DNA of 64,000 nt from Reyranella sp. GTDB taxonomy: Bacteria; Pseudomonadota; Alphaproteobacteria; Reyranellales; Reyranellaceae. Position numbers and translations under genes: made by a program. Within the stretch, counting starts at the first letter, position 1; every line of letters begins with the position of its first letter. The notes beneath the pieces are model-generated. The model ran no database searches. It saw only the letters and a list, made by a program, of their open reading frames with translations, and had not been told where the DNA came from. Positions 1 to 9,245 of the stretch are shown here, in pieces. The stretch covers positions 1 to 64,000 of the forward strand of contig NZ_JAUSBN010000038.1 in NCBI RefSeq assembly GCF_030651995.1. The letters are read 5' to 3'.

Positions 1-720
1 GTAGGCGACGCACTGCCGTCGGCCGACCGCGCGGCGCTGTTCAGGCTCTTCACCAAGGTGCTTGCGCAGAAGCGCGACTGGCTCGCCACCTTCATGGCCA
101 AGTGGTCGAAGGATTGGCCGGGCTGCGGCGGCCACATGCATATGTCGCTGTGGAAGGGCGGCAAGTCGGCCTTCTATGACGAGAAGGCACCGCATCGCAT
201 GAGCACGACGATGCGCCACTTCGTCGGTGGCCAGCGGGCATTGATGCCGGAGACGCTGGCGATGGTCGCCTCGACGGTGAATTCGTACCGTAGGCTCATT
301 CCGGGCTTCTGGGCGCCGACGGATGCGACCTGGGGCGTCGAGAACCGCACCACAGCCTTGCGGGTCATTCCGGGTTCGGCCAAGTCGACCCGGGTCGAGT
401 ACCGGGTCGCCGCCGCCGATGCCAACCCCTACCTGGCGCTGGCCGCCGCGGTCGGCGCGGGCCTGTGGGGGATCGAGAACAAGATCGAACCGGGCGAGCC
501 GATCAAGGGCAACTCCTATGCCCTAAAGCATCCGGTGAAATCGCAGCTGCCGCGGACGCTGATGGAGGCGGCCGGACGGCTGAAGGGTTCGAAGCCGGCG
601 CGCAATCTGTTCGGCGACGCCTTCGTCGATCACTATTCTGCAACACGTGAATGGGAAGAGCGGGAGTTCCGCAAGGCCATCACGGACTGGGAACTCGACC
701 GGTATATGGAAATTATCTGA
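1..720 (+). CDS. Glutamine synthetase family protein (3' part only)
   Basis: The frame is already open at base 1, so this is the C-terminal ~239 residues of a gene that begins outside the window. It belongs to the glutamine synthetase catalytic fold, which ligates ammonia or an amine to glutamate gamma-carboxylate with ATP. Visible family signatures are GHMHMSLW (metal/ATP-site His region), the block PTDATWGVENRTTALRV and the RVEYRVAAADANPYLALAA stretch. The spacing resembles the PuuA/GlnA-like gamma-glutamyl-amine branch rather than housekeeping GlnA, but substrate cannot be decided from this part. It ends 24 nt before the convergent end of the Wadjet operon, with no obvious terminator hairpin between them. 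Confidence 0.9.
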   Translation, partial: VGDALPSADRAALFRLFTKVLAQKRDWLATFMAKWSKDWPGCGGHMHMSLWKGGKSAFYDEKAPHRMSTTMRHFVGGQRALMPETLAMVASTVNSYRRLIPGFWAPTDATWGVENRTTALRVIPGSAKSTRVEYRVAAADANPYLALAAAVGAGLWGIENKIEPGEPIKGNSYALKHPVKSQLPRTLMEAAGRLKGSKPARNLFGDAFVDHYSATREWEEREFRKAITDWELDRYMEII

Positions 721-744
721 CAAGAGGTCTCTACAGATGATGCT

Positions 745-1989
745 TTAGTGATCGACCAGATCCGCCAGCAGTTGTGCTGCTACTGCCTCTTCTGCGATGG
801 CGACGCCATGCTCGCCCATAGCGTCCGCCAGCTCGTCGTCCCAGGACGCCACGACTGATGTTCCTTGCAGGCGCTGCGTGAAGACGGAGGCAGTGCGGAC
901 TGCAGCCACGTAGTCCACAGCAGCGAAGCGCCATGGACCCGCACCGTGCTCGCGCATTACGTGATTGGCGATACGCAAGCCCGGCCAATCGTAGTCGCCA
1001 TGGTAGCAAAGCCGCGCTCGGGCCAGTGTGAGTTGGGAGAGCAGGGTCCGCTGGGCAGCGGCTGGCATTCCGTCCGTGCAGACCAAAGAAGCGCAGTCGC
1101 GCCCCCAGCGGTCCGCGGCGATGGCGACCAGATTGGGATTCTCGCATACGAAAATCCGCTTTCCCGCCACGTCCCAGGCGGGCGGTGAGCGGAGCAACGA
1201 TCGCAGCGACAGATACGTTGGCTCTCCCGTTCGCCCACACTCGCCGGCCGACTTGACCGGCAGGTTCAGGAACAAGGCCGGCCGCGCCAGTTGGTTGACG
1301 AGGACGCCGGCCGCAGCCCACGTGTCGCGGGCGCGGTCGGCATTGCCAACCAACGGCTCGTCTTCACTTCTTCGCGCAAGTAAGTCATGCCGACGCCACG
1401 CCGCCAGCACCAGCGTCGCCACGGGCTGCCCATTGTCGAGAGCATGGGCGTCGCCCAGGACGTCGGCCGCGAGTTGCGACCGCGCGATCGCGCCTGCGGG
1501 AAGGCGGCGCAAGACCGCCTCGGCGGATCGGCATAGTCCACTGGCCACGGCGGCATCCCGTCGCGCCAGACGCTTGAGGAGGCCGATGGCTTCAGGCAAG
1601 GCCAGCAGGGTGACCAGGTCAGGATGTGAGCAGCCATCGACGACGGACGACCATAATGCCTCGCGTTGAAGACGCGCCGTCGCGAGATGCGTCATTGGCC
1701 CGTCGAGCCGCTCGAGTGCGTCGCGAAGCGAGGAAGCGACACCGGAACGCCGCAAGTTGTCGTCGGCGATCGCGAGGTCGAACTGTATCGAGCGAGTGAA
1801 GCCTGGTGGGCGTCCCACCAACCTCGCCAGTGCCGCGCGCTCCTCTTCGCTGAGGTTGTCCATCCGGAGCTGAGGAAAAGAGCCGTCGACCGGCGCATGC
1901 TCGAAGCGTCGCCGCAAGCGCCGGCGCAACGGTGCGAGGTGTTCGCCGCCGAGCAGGCGCTGCAGGCGTTCGTCCGGTGGCGCACTCAT
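745..1989 (-). CDS. jetD: Wadjet JetD nuclease subunit (TIGR02679; DUF3323/DUF2399 Toprim)
   Basis: A 414-residue protein, last gene of the jet operon. JetD is the nuclease of the Wadjet SMC-type anti-plasmid complex; it cuts circular DNA caught and extruded by JetABC. The C-terminal third is a Toprim fold: the FVCENP motif supplies the acidic residue E283, and YHGDYDWPG supplies the DxD pair D332/D334. CTDGMPAAAQ between them is typical of DUF2399. The N-terminal half matches the DUF3323-type arm. The start is ATG at 1989, overlapping the jetC stop by four bases (ATGA). The reading frame stays open upstream as far as 2379, but that extension overlaps jetC and looks like antisense-frame noise. 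All expected Toprim acids are present, so the gene appears intact. Confidence 0.93.
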   Translation of the reverse strand: MSAPPDERLQRLLGGEHLAPLRRRLRRRFEHAPVDGSFPQLRMDNLSEEERAALARLVGRPPGFTRSIQFDLAIADDNLRRSGVASSLRDALERLDGPMTHLATARLQREALWSSVVDGCSHPDLVTLLALPEAIGLLKRLARRDAAVASGLCRSAEAVLRRLPAGAIARSQLAADVLGDAHALDNGQPVATLVLAAWRRHDLLARRSEDEPLVGNADRARDTWAAAGVLVNQLARPALFLNLPVKSAGECGRTGEPTYLSLRSLLRSPPAWDVAGKRIFVCENPNLVAIAADRWGRDCASLVCTDGMPAAAQRTLLSQLTLARARLCYHGDYDWPGLRIANHVMREHGAGPWRFAAVDYVAAVRTASVFTQRLQGTSVVASWDDELADAMGEHGVAIAEEAVAAQLLADLVDH

Positions 1990-4900
1990 GCCGGCGAGAA
2001 TCGCCGGTCTGGATCGGCTTGCCGCAACCGTGCCCTGCCGTCCCAGGTCCAGCGTGAAACGAATACCGCGTCCACCCCTTCGCGTCGTTGAAGCTGGCAG
2101 ATCGCAACGCCGGGCAGCTCGGCGTAGCAGGCCCATTCCCGTTCGCTGGTGATTACGAAGTCGAGATCGAACTCGCGGATCAGCCCCATACAATGGGCGC
2201 GGGCCGCGTCGTCGATGCCGGCGAAGGCTTCGTCGAGCAGAATCAGCCGCGGGGCCAGGGGATAGGCGCCCTGGCTGTAAAAGCTCGCGACGGCAGCGAA
2301 CAATGGCACCGTGAGGCCGAGCGCGCGCTCGCCGCTCGAAGCCGGGCCCGACAGCTTGCGCCACTGCCCATCCTGCCACCGCTCGACGCGGAAGCGGTGC
2401 CAGCGGCGATAATCGAGCGCGCGAGCCAGTTGATCGACCAGGCTGCCGTCGCGGCCGGCGCCTGCGTCGGCGCGCTCGCGTTCGGTGGCGATACGGCGCT
2501 GCAGCATGGTGCCCACGACGTTGCGATCTTCAGCCGACCAGAGATCGGCGCTGGTATTGAGCAGCCGCTTGCGCGCAGCCTCGAGACCGAGGGGAGCGCC
2601 TTCCTCCTCCGCTAGCGGCTGCCAGAGCAGCCGATAGCGGACGCCGGTGGACGTCGGGCGCTTATGCAGCTCCCTGTTGATCGCGTCGCGCTGCTTCTCG
2701 GCGTTTGTCAGAAGGCGCTGGATCTCGGCCGCGATCTCGGCCTGCAGATGGTTCTCCAGCACGGCCCGTTCCTTGGCCGTCAGCAGCTCCGAGCGCTGGG
2801 CGATCTCCTCGCCGAGCCGGAGGGCAAGGCGATCCGGACGTTCGGCCTGGTTCTGGTAGACTATGGAGACGACGAGACCCCAATCGCTGGTATCGCCCGA
2901 CGCCCGATGCCCAAGTGCGCTCAGCGCGCGCTGCAGCTCCGTCAGCTCCTCGTTGATCTGTCGCTGGACGCGGTTCCACGCCTCGTCGTCATCCCGGAGT
3001 CCTGAGAGCGCTTGCTCGATGCGGCGCGCCAACGTGAGGGCCGGATCGATCGTCCAGGCCATCGACATGTCGGGCAGTTCGATCTCGGGCAATGCCGACG
3101 ACAGGAGCCCGGTTCTCGCGAAGGATTGCAGGCGCGCGACCGTTTCGGAGCGGTTGGTCGTGCGTTCCTGAAGTGTAGCTTCCGCCGTGGCGAACTTTTC
3201 GGCGGCAATCGCCCGCGCCTCACCGGACAGGCGCAGAGCTTCGTGGGCCTGCTTGACCGCGACTTCCCCTGCGTCGACAGCGAGACGCGCATCGCCCAGC
3301 TTTCGCTGAAGTTCCTCGACCCTGGCCCCGACGGTGTCGCGCAGGACCTCGAAGCGAGTGGCAGCCTGCACGGCCTCGTTCCGTGCCTTCGTGAGCCGCT
3401 CCTCGCTCTGCGTCTTGTCGGTGAGCGCTTCCAGTTCGCGCTGACGCTGACGGTTCAGATCGGGAACTGCCAAGCGCAACTCGTGGGCCGCGTGCAAAAG
3501 TGAAGGGAGAATGTCGCGATACCGATCGAGCGCGGCCTCTATCGCGACGAGCGCCTCGGACGAGACGGGCAATCGAAGGTCTGCTGCATCCGCAGCAAGG
3601 CGGTCACGCGCCGCCTTCAGAGCCGCGATGGCCTCGATGCAGCGGCGATCTGCTTCGGCCAGTTTCTCCCGGGTGCGCTGCACCTCGCGAGCGCAGGCAG
3701 CTGCCGTTGCATGAGCCCCCCGCAACGTGTCGTCTGCAGGAGCCCGGCGCCACTCTTCGTCGGCGGATCGGCGGTCGGCGGCAAGCCTTTCGGCGGCAGC
3801 CTGCAGCCCGTCCATCTGGTCCGACAATTGCCGGAGCCGCTCGGCAATCTCCGCCAGTCGCTGTCGCCGGGCAAATTCGCGAGCGGCATGGCCCACGTAA
3901 ACCGCTGCCGGTTTTGCCCAGGCGCCAGCCAGGCCGCCAAGGCGAAAGCGCCCCTCAGGCGAGACCCAGGCTTCATGTTCGCCGGTGTCCTGCCCGGTGC
4001 AGGCAATCGCCGCCAGGATCCGCTCGATCGTCTCGACGGAGACGGGGCTGCCCTCGGGCGTCGCCGGCCGCAGCCAAGCGGCCAGCGAAGCTGCCAGAGC
4101 GGGACGCTCCAGGAGTTGCATGTCGTGAGACAGCCTGCCGTCGACGCCGATCTGAAGGCGGCCGTCGGGCGAGACCCAGGCATCCAACAGGCCTGCCGCC
4201 TCGAGTCCCGCTTCGATCGAGGCACGCTGCTCCGGAGACACCGTGTCGTGAAAGTCGACGAGCTGCCACAACGGCGCTCCGAGCCGGTCGAGCCGGACAT
4301 CGGCGCCCCGAGTATGGGGTGCAGGCGGGGCTGGGGAGATGCCCGCCTCCAGTCGGTCCTGCTCGTCCAGAAGATCACGATGCTCCCCCAGCAGCGTCTG
4401 GCGCTGTGCCTCCAGCGCGGTGGTGCGTTCTGCAAATCGTTTGCTGGCGCCTTGTTGCGCGGCCTGCAGCAGGAGGCGCGCCGGACTCTCACCCTGCAGT
4501 GCAATGACCCATTCAGCCAGGGCGGCCAGCGTGGCGCCAATCTCGTCGGGCTCGACGGCCAGTTGATCGAACGTCGCGAGATAGCGTTCCCAGTCGGTGA
4601 CGAGGGTGCTGCCCTGATGCTCGACATCGGTATCCGCCTGCTCGCGCCGTTGGGCCGCGGCGTCAGCCTCGTCATGCTGCTCGTCCTGAAGCTGTCGGCG
4701 ATGCGCATGACGGAGTTCGGCACGTTCGACCTCGGCATGACGCCCACGCAGCAACGCTACCTGCTCGCTCCGGCCGCGAACGAGCACCGAGAGCGCGGCC
4801 CGCGCCTTCTCGAAGTCCGTCGGCGCCAGCGCGACGAGCACGGCGGCCTCGACATAGGAGAGACCGTTCTCCGCATACGCGGCCGAGATGCCGGCGGAAT

Positions 4901-6155
4901 CGGCATGGACTCCAATTTCCCGGCGCGCTGTTGCCAGCCGCTCTTCGGCCTCTCGGGCGAGTCGTTCGCTGCGTGCCGTCTCGTCGATCCTGTGCTGCAG
5001 TCGCCGGTTCGCTTGCTCGACACCTTGCGAAGCATCATCGAGCGCATTCTTGCGATCGGTGGAGTCCCGGAGGGCTGTTTCCAGCCGATTGGCATCCTGC
5101 ATCGCCGGATCGGCAAGCAGCGTGTCTCGCCGCTCGCGCGCCCCCTTCAGACCTGTATCGGCATCGGCGTGCCGTGCCTGCGCTTGCGCTTCCTCGCTCT
5201 GAGCAACCTGAAGCCGGCCCTGCGCTTCGCCGCGAGCCCGGCTGGCATTGTCGAACTCGGTTTGGGCCTGACGGACGGACCGCGCCTGTCGCCGGCTCTG
5301 GGTGCCGGAATAAGCCCGGTAGCGCTGTTCGAATTGGCCAATGGCGCGTGCGAGGTGCTGGTATTCCTCGAGTTGGCGGCGATCCTCCTCGAGCTGGTTG
5401 AGCGCGTCGGCGACGTCGCCCAGCAGCTCCGATGGCATCGGCGGCAGGGCCTCGGTCAGCGCATTCGACAGGCCGTTTTCGTCGGGCTTTTTCGAAAGCT
5501 GCGGCTGGCGTAGCTGGATCAACGTGTCCATCAAGGCGTCGTAACGCTTGGCGCCGAGGCGAAAGAGCCGCTCGTCCACGGCCCGGCGATATTGTCCCGC
5601 GTTGTCGAACACCTGGCCGCGGCCCTCGAGCGCTTCGCGCAGGCGCTCTCGCGTGAGCACGATCCGTTGCGGGCTGGTCAGCCAAAGATCGTGGTTGAGC
5701 CGCACGCCGGCTGCGTCGTCCAGGACGAAGTACCAGCTCTCCACTTGTGGCCGGCCTTCCTTCGCCGACAGCCCGGCGCCGAGCGTCAGATAACGCGGGG
5801 TACCATCTTCGGTCCGGCGACCGAACTCTATCCAGGCATAGCCCATGCGCCGGGAGTAGCCGTTCATCAGAAGATTCCAGGCCATCTTCTTCGCGCCGTC
5901 ACCATCGGGCTCCACACGCGACGGCTTGAGTTGCGCATCCAGCAGGAATGGGAGCGTGAGCGACAGGACCTTGGACTTTCCGGTGCCGTTGTTGCCGCGC
6001 AGCAGCAGATGGCCATCACGAAACCAGAACTCCTCGCTGTCGTAGTGGAAGAGCTCCACCACACCCAGCCTGAGCGGCTGCCACCGCAGTTGCGTCGGGA
6101 CGGGCAGCGTCGGCCTGTCGGCCCGCTGTTCGATCCCGAAAAAGCTGTCATTCAT
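1986..6155 (-). CDS. jetC: Wadjet JetC SMC-like ATPase (TIGR02680 family)
   Basis: A 1389-residue MukB/SbcC-like SMC ATPase, the DNA-extruding motor of the Wadjet complex. Walker A is GNNGTGKS at residues 54-61. The ABC signature region is the SGPASSGERALGL stretch near the C-terminus, and Walker B is RLILLDEAFAG with D1308/E1309. Between the two ATPase halves lie long Glu/Arg/Ala-rich heptad-like segments (about 260-500 and 760-1180), the expected coiled-coil arms. They flank a more globular centre around 590-760 that is probably the hinge or toroid. The length fits TIGR02680 (about 1350-1400). The ATG start overlaps the jetB stop by four bases and the stop overlaps the jetD start by four, so translation is coupled. 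No frame disruption is seen. Confidence 0.95.
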   Translation of the reverse strand: MNDSFFGIEQRADRPTLPVPTQLRWQPLRLGVVELFHYDSEEFWFRDGHLLLRGNNGTGKSKVLSLTLPFLLDAQLKPSRVEPDGDGAKKMAWNLLMNGYSRRMGYAWIEFGRRTEDGTPRYLTLGAGLSAKEGRPQVESWYFVLDDAAGVRLNHDLWLTSPQRIVLTRERLREALEGRGQVFDNAGQYRRAVDERLFRLGAKRYDALMDTLIQLRQPQLSKKPDENGLSNALTEALPPMPSELLGDVADALNQLEEDRRQLEEYQHLARAIGQFEQRYRAYSGTQSRRQARSVRQAQTEFDNASRARGEAQGRLQVAQSEEAQAQARHADADTGLKGARERRDTLLADPAMQDANRLETALRDSTDRKNALDDASQGVEQANRRLQHRIDETARSERLAREAEERLATARREIGVHADSAGISAAYAENGLSYVEAAVLVALAPTDFEKARAALSVLVRGRSEQVALLRGRHAEVERAELRHAHRRQLQDEQHDEADAAAQRREQADTDVEHQGSTLVTDWERYLATFDQLAVEPDEIGATLAALAEWVIALQGESPARLLLQAAQQGASKRFAERTTALEAQRQTLLGEHRDLLDEQDRLEAGISPAPPAPHTRGADVRLDRLGAPLWQLVDFHDTVSPEQRASIEAGLEAAGLLDAWVSPDGRLQIGVDGRLSHDMQLLERPALAASLAAWLRPATPEGSPVSVETIERILAAIACTGQDTGEHEAWVSPEGRFRLGGLAGAWAKPAAVYVGHAAREFARRQRLAEIAERLRQLSDQMDGLQAAAERLAADRRSADEEWRRAPADDTLRGAHATAAACAREVQRTREKLAEADRRCIEAIAALKAARDRLAADAADLRLPVSSEALVAIEAALDRYRDILPSLLHAAHELRLAVPDLNRQRQRELEALTDKTQSEERLTKARNEAVQAATRFEVLRDTVGARVEELQRKLGDARLAVDAGEVAVKQAHEALRLSGEARAIAAEKFATAEATLQERTTNRSETVARLQSFARTGLLSSALPEIELPDMSMAWTIDPALTLARRIEQALSGLRDDDEAWNRVQRQINEELTELQRALSALGHRASGDTSDWGLVVSIVYQNQAERPDRLALRLGEEIAQRSELLTAKERAVLENHLQAEIAAEIQRLLTNAEKQRDAINRELHKRPTSTGVRYRLLWQPLAEEEGAPLGLEAARKRLLNTSADLWSAEDRNVVGTMLQRRIATERERADAGAGRDGSLVDQLARALDYRRWHRFRVERWQDGQWRKLSGPASSGERALGLTVPLFAAVASFYSQGAYPLAPRLILLDEAFAGIDDAARAHCMGLIREFDLDFVITSEREWACYAELPGVAICQLQRREGVDAVFVSRWTWDGRARLRQADPDRRFSPA

Positions 6156-7399
6156 CGTGGCATCGCCTGCACGTCGACATCTCCCAGCGCGAACCGTGCA
6201 AGCGCCGGCAGAGGATGAACGAAATCGGCCAGGCGCTCGACGAGCTGCAGCTTTTCCAAGCGTTCGACGGCAATGGCCGCCAGCTCGCGCTCGGCGCCCG
6301 GGGTGCGCGCCGATTTGCGCCAGTAGCGCCCGTAACGCTCCCGCACGTCGCGCAGGAACTCGGCGATGTCCTGCTCGCGTACCGCGGCGGACGGCGCGGC
6401 ATCGCCGCCCGCCGCGCGAGCCTGTCGCTGGCGCGTCGCCAGATAGTCCGCGGTGAGCAGGGTGACATGGGCATCGGTGCCTTCGGCCGGCATGGCAAGG
6501 TCGGTCAGCAGGCCGCTTTCGTCGACCAGCGCCAAACCTTCAGCCCTCTGTTCCGCGACCAGGCCCGAAGCCTCGGACAGGCGGCTGGCCATGGCACCGC
6601 GCTGGTTGAGGAAATAGGCGCGGACCTCCGTGGCCAGCCGTTCGGAATAGACCACCGGATCGTCGAGCAGGCGACGGGCGACATGGTGGCGCATCGTCAC
6701 GCGCCGGCCTTCGTCGCTGTCGGCCGCAGGCTCGTCGGCCAGCGCGCGGAGCCGTTCCATGATCGACGTTGGCGCTTCGGCCTTGCTCCAGCTCGAAGGA
6801 CCGCGCACTGCGGCCAGCATCCCCGCGAGAGTCCGACGATGCACGTCGTACAGTGCGTCGGCATGTCCTTCCGTGCCGGCGGCCAGCACGAAGGCTTCTT
6901 CGTCGCCGGCGACATGCTGCAGCACGCCGAGCGCCAACAGCGTGCGGCATACCACCACCAGCTCACGTCGCTCCTGGCGGGCGCCCAGTGTGAAGGTGAA
7001 ACCCAAGGCGGCAAGTGCCGGATCGGCGGCGAGATCGAGCAATCGCTCTCCGAGCAGACGCAGCGTAATTTGCGGATCGGCGCGTTCCAGAACGGCACAG
7101 GCCAAGCACAGCAGCGCGTAGCGGCGGCGATCATAGCCGGGCATACCTCGCGTGGCGTCGGTGAGGTCGGCAGGTCTCTTGTACAGGCGGGCGCCGTCGC
7201 GCTCGACATGGAGCACCCAACCGGTCTCTCGTGCAAACCACTCGCGCAGCCCATCGGCATGGCGGCGCACGGCGGCAAAGTCTTCATGCGCCGCATCCAT
7301 CAGCGGCGTCATCAGCAGGGCGCGCAAGGCGGTACGCATCTCCTCACGTTGGAAGCGCTGCTGGCGCTCGCCCAGGTCTTCGTCACGATCCATGCTCAC
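6152..7399 (-). CDS. jetB: Wadjet JetB (TIGR02678; DUF2398) KITE-like subunit
   Basis: A 415-residue member of TIGR02678/DUF2398, the winged-helix MukE/KITE-like subunit that binds JetA and the JetC heads. Recognisable family blocks are the N-terminal RRHADGLREWFARETGW and ARLYKRPADLTDATRG, then CLACAVLERADPQITLRLL and the Arg-rich AYFLNQRGAMASRLSEASGL region. No enzymatic motif is expected. It starts four bases inside the end of jetA and ends four bases inside the start of jetC. The family assignment is strong; the structural role comes from characterised Wadjet complexes and was not visible directly. Confidence 0.93.
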   Translation of the reverse strand: MSMDRDEDLGERQQRFQREEMRTALRALLMTPLMDAAHEDFAAVRRHADGLREWFARETGWVLHVERDGARLYKRPADLTDATRGMPGYDRRRYALLCLACAVLERADPQITLRLLGERLLDLAADPALAALGFTFTLGARQERRELVVVCRTLLALGVLQHVAGDEEAFVLAAGTEGHADALYDVHRRTLAGMLAAVRGPSSWSKAEAPTSIMERLRALADEPAADSDEGRRVTMRHHVARRLLDDPVVYSERLATEVRAYFLNQRGAMASRLSEASGLVAEQRAEGLALVDESGLLTDLAMPAEGTDAHVTLLTADYLATRQRQARAAGGDAAPSAAVREQDIAEFLRDVRERYGRYWRKSARTPGAERELAAIAVERLEKLQLVERLADFVHPLPALARFALGDVDVQAMPR

Positions 7400-8928
7400 C
7401 GACCGTCCCGCACGGGCGTGACGGTAATCAGATGATCCCGGCCGCTGAAGACGCCGTGCGGTGTGGCGATTTCGGCATGGCTCTCCGCGCCCAGCGGTTC
7501 GAGTCTCACATGAAGCAACCCGTCGCCTGTCTGCCGTGCGACGGTATCGTCCGGGTTGCGCTGCTCGCCCAGTGTCTCGCCCAGCAGCCCCAGCAGAACT
7601 TCGAAGGCATGCACATCGAGTTCACGCAGCTCTGACAGCCGCATCGGCTTGCCAGTGGCGAGGCGTTGCCGCGCCGCCTCGATATAGTGCGCCTGTTCGG
7701 CGAGCTGTTGCTCGAGCTCGGCGCGCTCGCGGCTTCGGTCCCTGACGCGCGGGAGCGGTCCTCGCGGCGCTGCCTCGCCGTACTCGCGCAGACGAGGATG
7801 GATTTTCAGCGGCGGAGCGTCGGCCCACGACATGGTCGCCGGCAGGTCGGTGTCGGCCTCGGCATCGAGTGAAAAATGCCGCGCCGGATGGAGGGCGAAG
7901 GCGGCGCGCGCGAGCCGGTGGGCGTCACCGTCGCTCTCGCAGGCGGCGAACCACTGGGCCAGCATTCGGAAATCCGACGACCGATCGCTGCGTCCGCTGC
8001 GTCGCTCGTTGAGGGCAGCGATCGCGGAAAGAAGCTGGGGTATGGCAGATCGCGCCCGAGCCCGTAGCAACTCCGCTTGGGGCGGCTCGTGCCCGATGCT
8101 GAGAAACCAGCTCCGCAGGCCTCTCCAGCGTTCCTGCCAGCCCTGCAGGTGTCGCTGTCGGGCATCGGCCTCGCCCTGCGCGTCTCCGGGGGCCGCGTCG
8201 CGTGCTTCGCGCTCGGCGACCAGCGCCAGCATGGCGTCGATCGCCGGCTCCAGCGCGACGATGTGTCGGGCGATGATGTCGGAGCGTCGCACGAGATCGC
8301 CGATGAAGCGCTCAAGGTAGTCGATCAGCCGCCGTTTGTAGCTCGCCACTGCGGTGGCGTCGGCCTGCTGGAGCTCGATGCTGCGGGCGACGCCCGCCAT
8401 GAATGCCTGCGCATTTTCGGCAAGGCCTTCGAAGACCCGTATGAGATCGCGCAGCGTCTCGTGGATCTTCGCGGCATCGGACTGCGAAGTTTCGCGGGCC
8501 AGCGCATTGAGCGCCTGAAGCCGGCTGGCAATGTCCTCGAGGGCTACGGTCTGCAGCTCGGCCCGGCGCAGCAGGGTCCGCATGAACGTGACCAGCGCCG
8601 CTTCGACGGCCTCACCGCCCTGGGACAGCCTGTAGAGGAAACGCGCACGATAGTAGTCGTCCAGGCTGGAGACCCGAGCCATGTCGGGATGCGATTCGAG
8701 GTTGCCCCATGCCGCCAGTTGGGCGAGGGCCGCATTCACCTCTTCGATCGAAGGAGGAGCGCCTGGCCAATCGGCCTCGCCGAAGACCTCATCGGGCCGA
8801 AGTTGCAAGCGGTACTGCCGCTTCGCGGCAGCGAAGACGTCCATGATGCAGCGATAAAAGCCTGCCTTGTCGGCACTGACATGCCGGAACAAATCGGCGG
8901 CGTGGCTCGCAACTCTCACCGGGCCCAC
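7396..8928 (-). CDS. jetA: Wadjet JetA (TIGR02677; DUF2397) kleisin-like subunit
   Basis: A 510-residue member of TIGR02677/DUF2397, first gene of the operon. JetA is the MukF/kleisin-like subunit that bridges the JetC heads and recruits JetB. The diagnostic N-terminus is DLFRHVSADKAGFYRCIMDVF, followed by a winged-helix segment (ALAQLAAWGNLESHPD) and a long helical middle. The only in-frame starts near the family N-terminus are GTG codons at 8928 and 8919. The first is used here, and neither has a strong ribosome-binding site. The operon promoter should lie in 8929-9118. Confidence 0.92.
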   Translation of the reverse strand: MGPVRVASHAADLFRHVSADKAGFYRCIMDVFAAAKRQYRLQLRPDEVFGEADWPGAPPSIEEVNAALAQLAAWGNLESHPDMARVSSLDDYYRARFLYRLSQGGEAVEAALVTFMRTLLRRAELQTVALEDIASRLQALNALARETSQSDAAKIHETLRDLIRVFEGLAENAQAFMAGVARSIELQQADATAVASYKRRLIDYLERFIGDLVRRSDIIARHIVALEPAIDAMLALVAEREARDAAPGDAQGEADARQRHLQGWQERWRGLRSWFLSIGHEPPQAELLRARARSAIPQLLSAIAALNERRSGRSDRSSDFRMLAQWFAACESDGDAHRLARAAFALHPARHFSLDAEADTDLPATMSWADAPPLKIHPRLREYGEAAPRGPLPRVRDRSRERAELEQQLAEQAHYIEAARQRLATGKPMRLSELRELDVHAFEVLLGLLGETLGEQRNPDDTVARQTGDGLLHVRLEPLGAESHAEIATPHGVFSGRDHLITVTPVRDGR

Positions 8929-9118
8929 TCCAGCGTTTGATGGGCAGGACCTGCGTTTTCTCTTTGTTCGCGCCGGTCGTCAAGTGGCGGGGATCAAGAT
9001 ACTGAAGCATCGCTTCGTTATCCCGACTGCCGTGTTAGCGTGTCACTCCTGCGCAACGCCCGGGCGCAAGATGTACGAAGCCGCGTTGGGAGGAAAACGA
9101 TGTCCCGCTCTGCCTTGC
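8929..9118. other. Intergenic: presumed promoter region of the jet operon
   Basis: Divergent gap between jetA (minus) and the palindromic repeat that precedes the flavoprotein gene. No gene, tRNA or convincing -10/-35 pair was recognised. It must hold the jetABCD promoter unless the transcript starts inside the repeat. Confidence 0.4.
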
Positions 9119-9241
9119 CTCTCCATTCAAATGGGAAGGTGTCGGCGTGTCACGCCTACGGAGGGGTCAAGAACCGTGGACCGGGGCTTCTGACCCCTCC
9201 GTCGCGGTATGACCGCGCCACCTCCCCAATTGAATGGAGAG
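9119..9241. repeat. Palindromic intergenic repeat, family A, copy 1
   Basis: A 123-nt imperfect palindrome. The outer arms are CTCTCCATTCAA (9119-9130) and TTGAATGGAGAG (9230-9241). The inner hairpin pairs GGAGGGGTCA (from 9160) with TGACCCCTCC (to about 9200). The left half contains GGTGTCGGCG followed by CACGCC and GGAGGGGTCA, which recurs at 41489-41614 in copy 2. The right arm ends five bases before the ATG at 9246 and contains the GGAG that serves as its ribosome-binding site. Folded RNA could therefore hide that site. Confidence 0.8.
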
Positions 9242-9245
9242 AAAA

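Noticed and set aside
1986..2379. An N-terminal extension of jetD upstream of 1989
   Set aside because: It lies in the jetC coding region on the same strand in another frame; the ATGA overlap and family N-terminus place the start at 1989.
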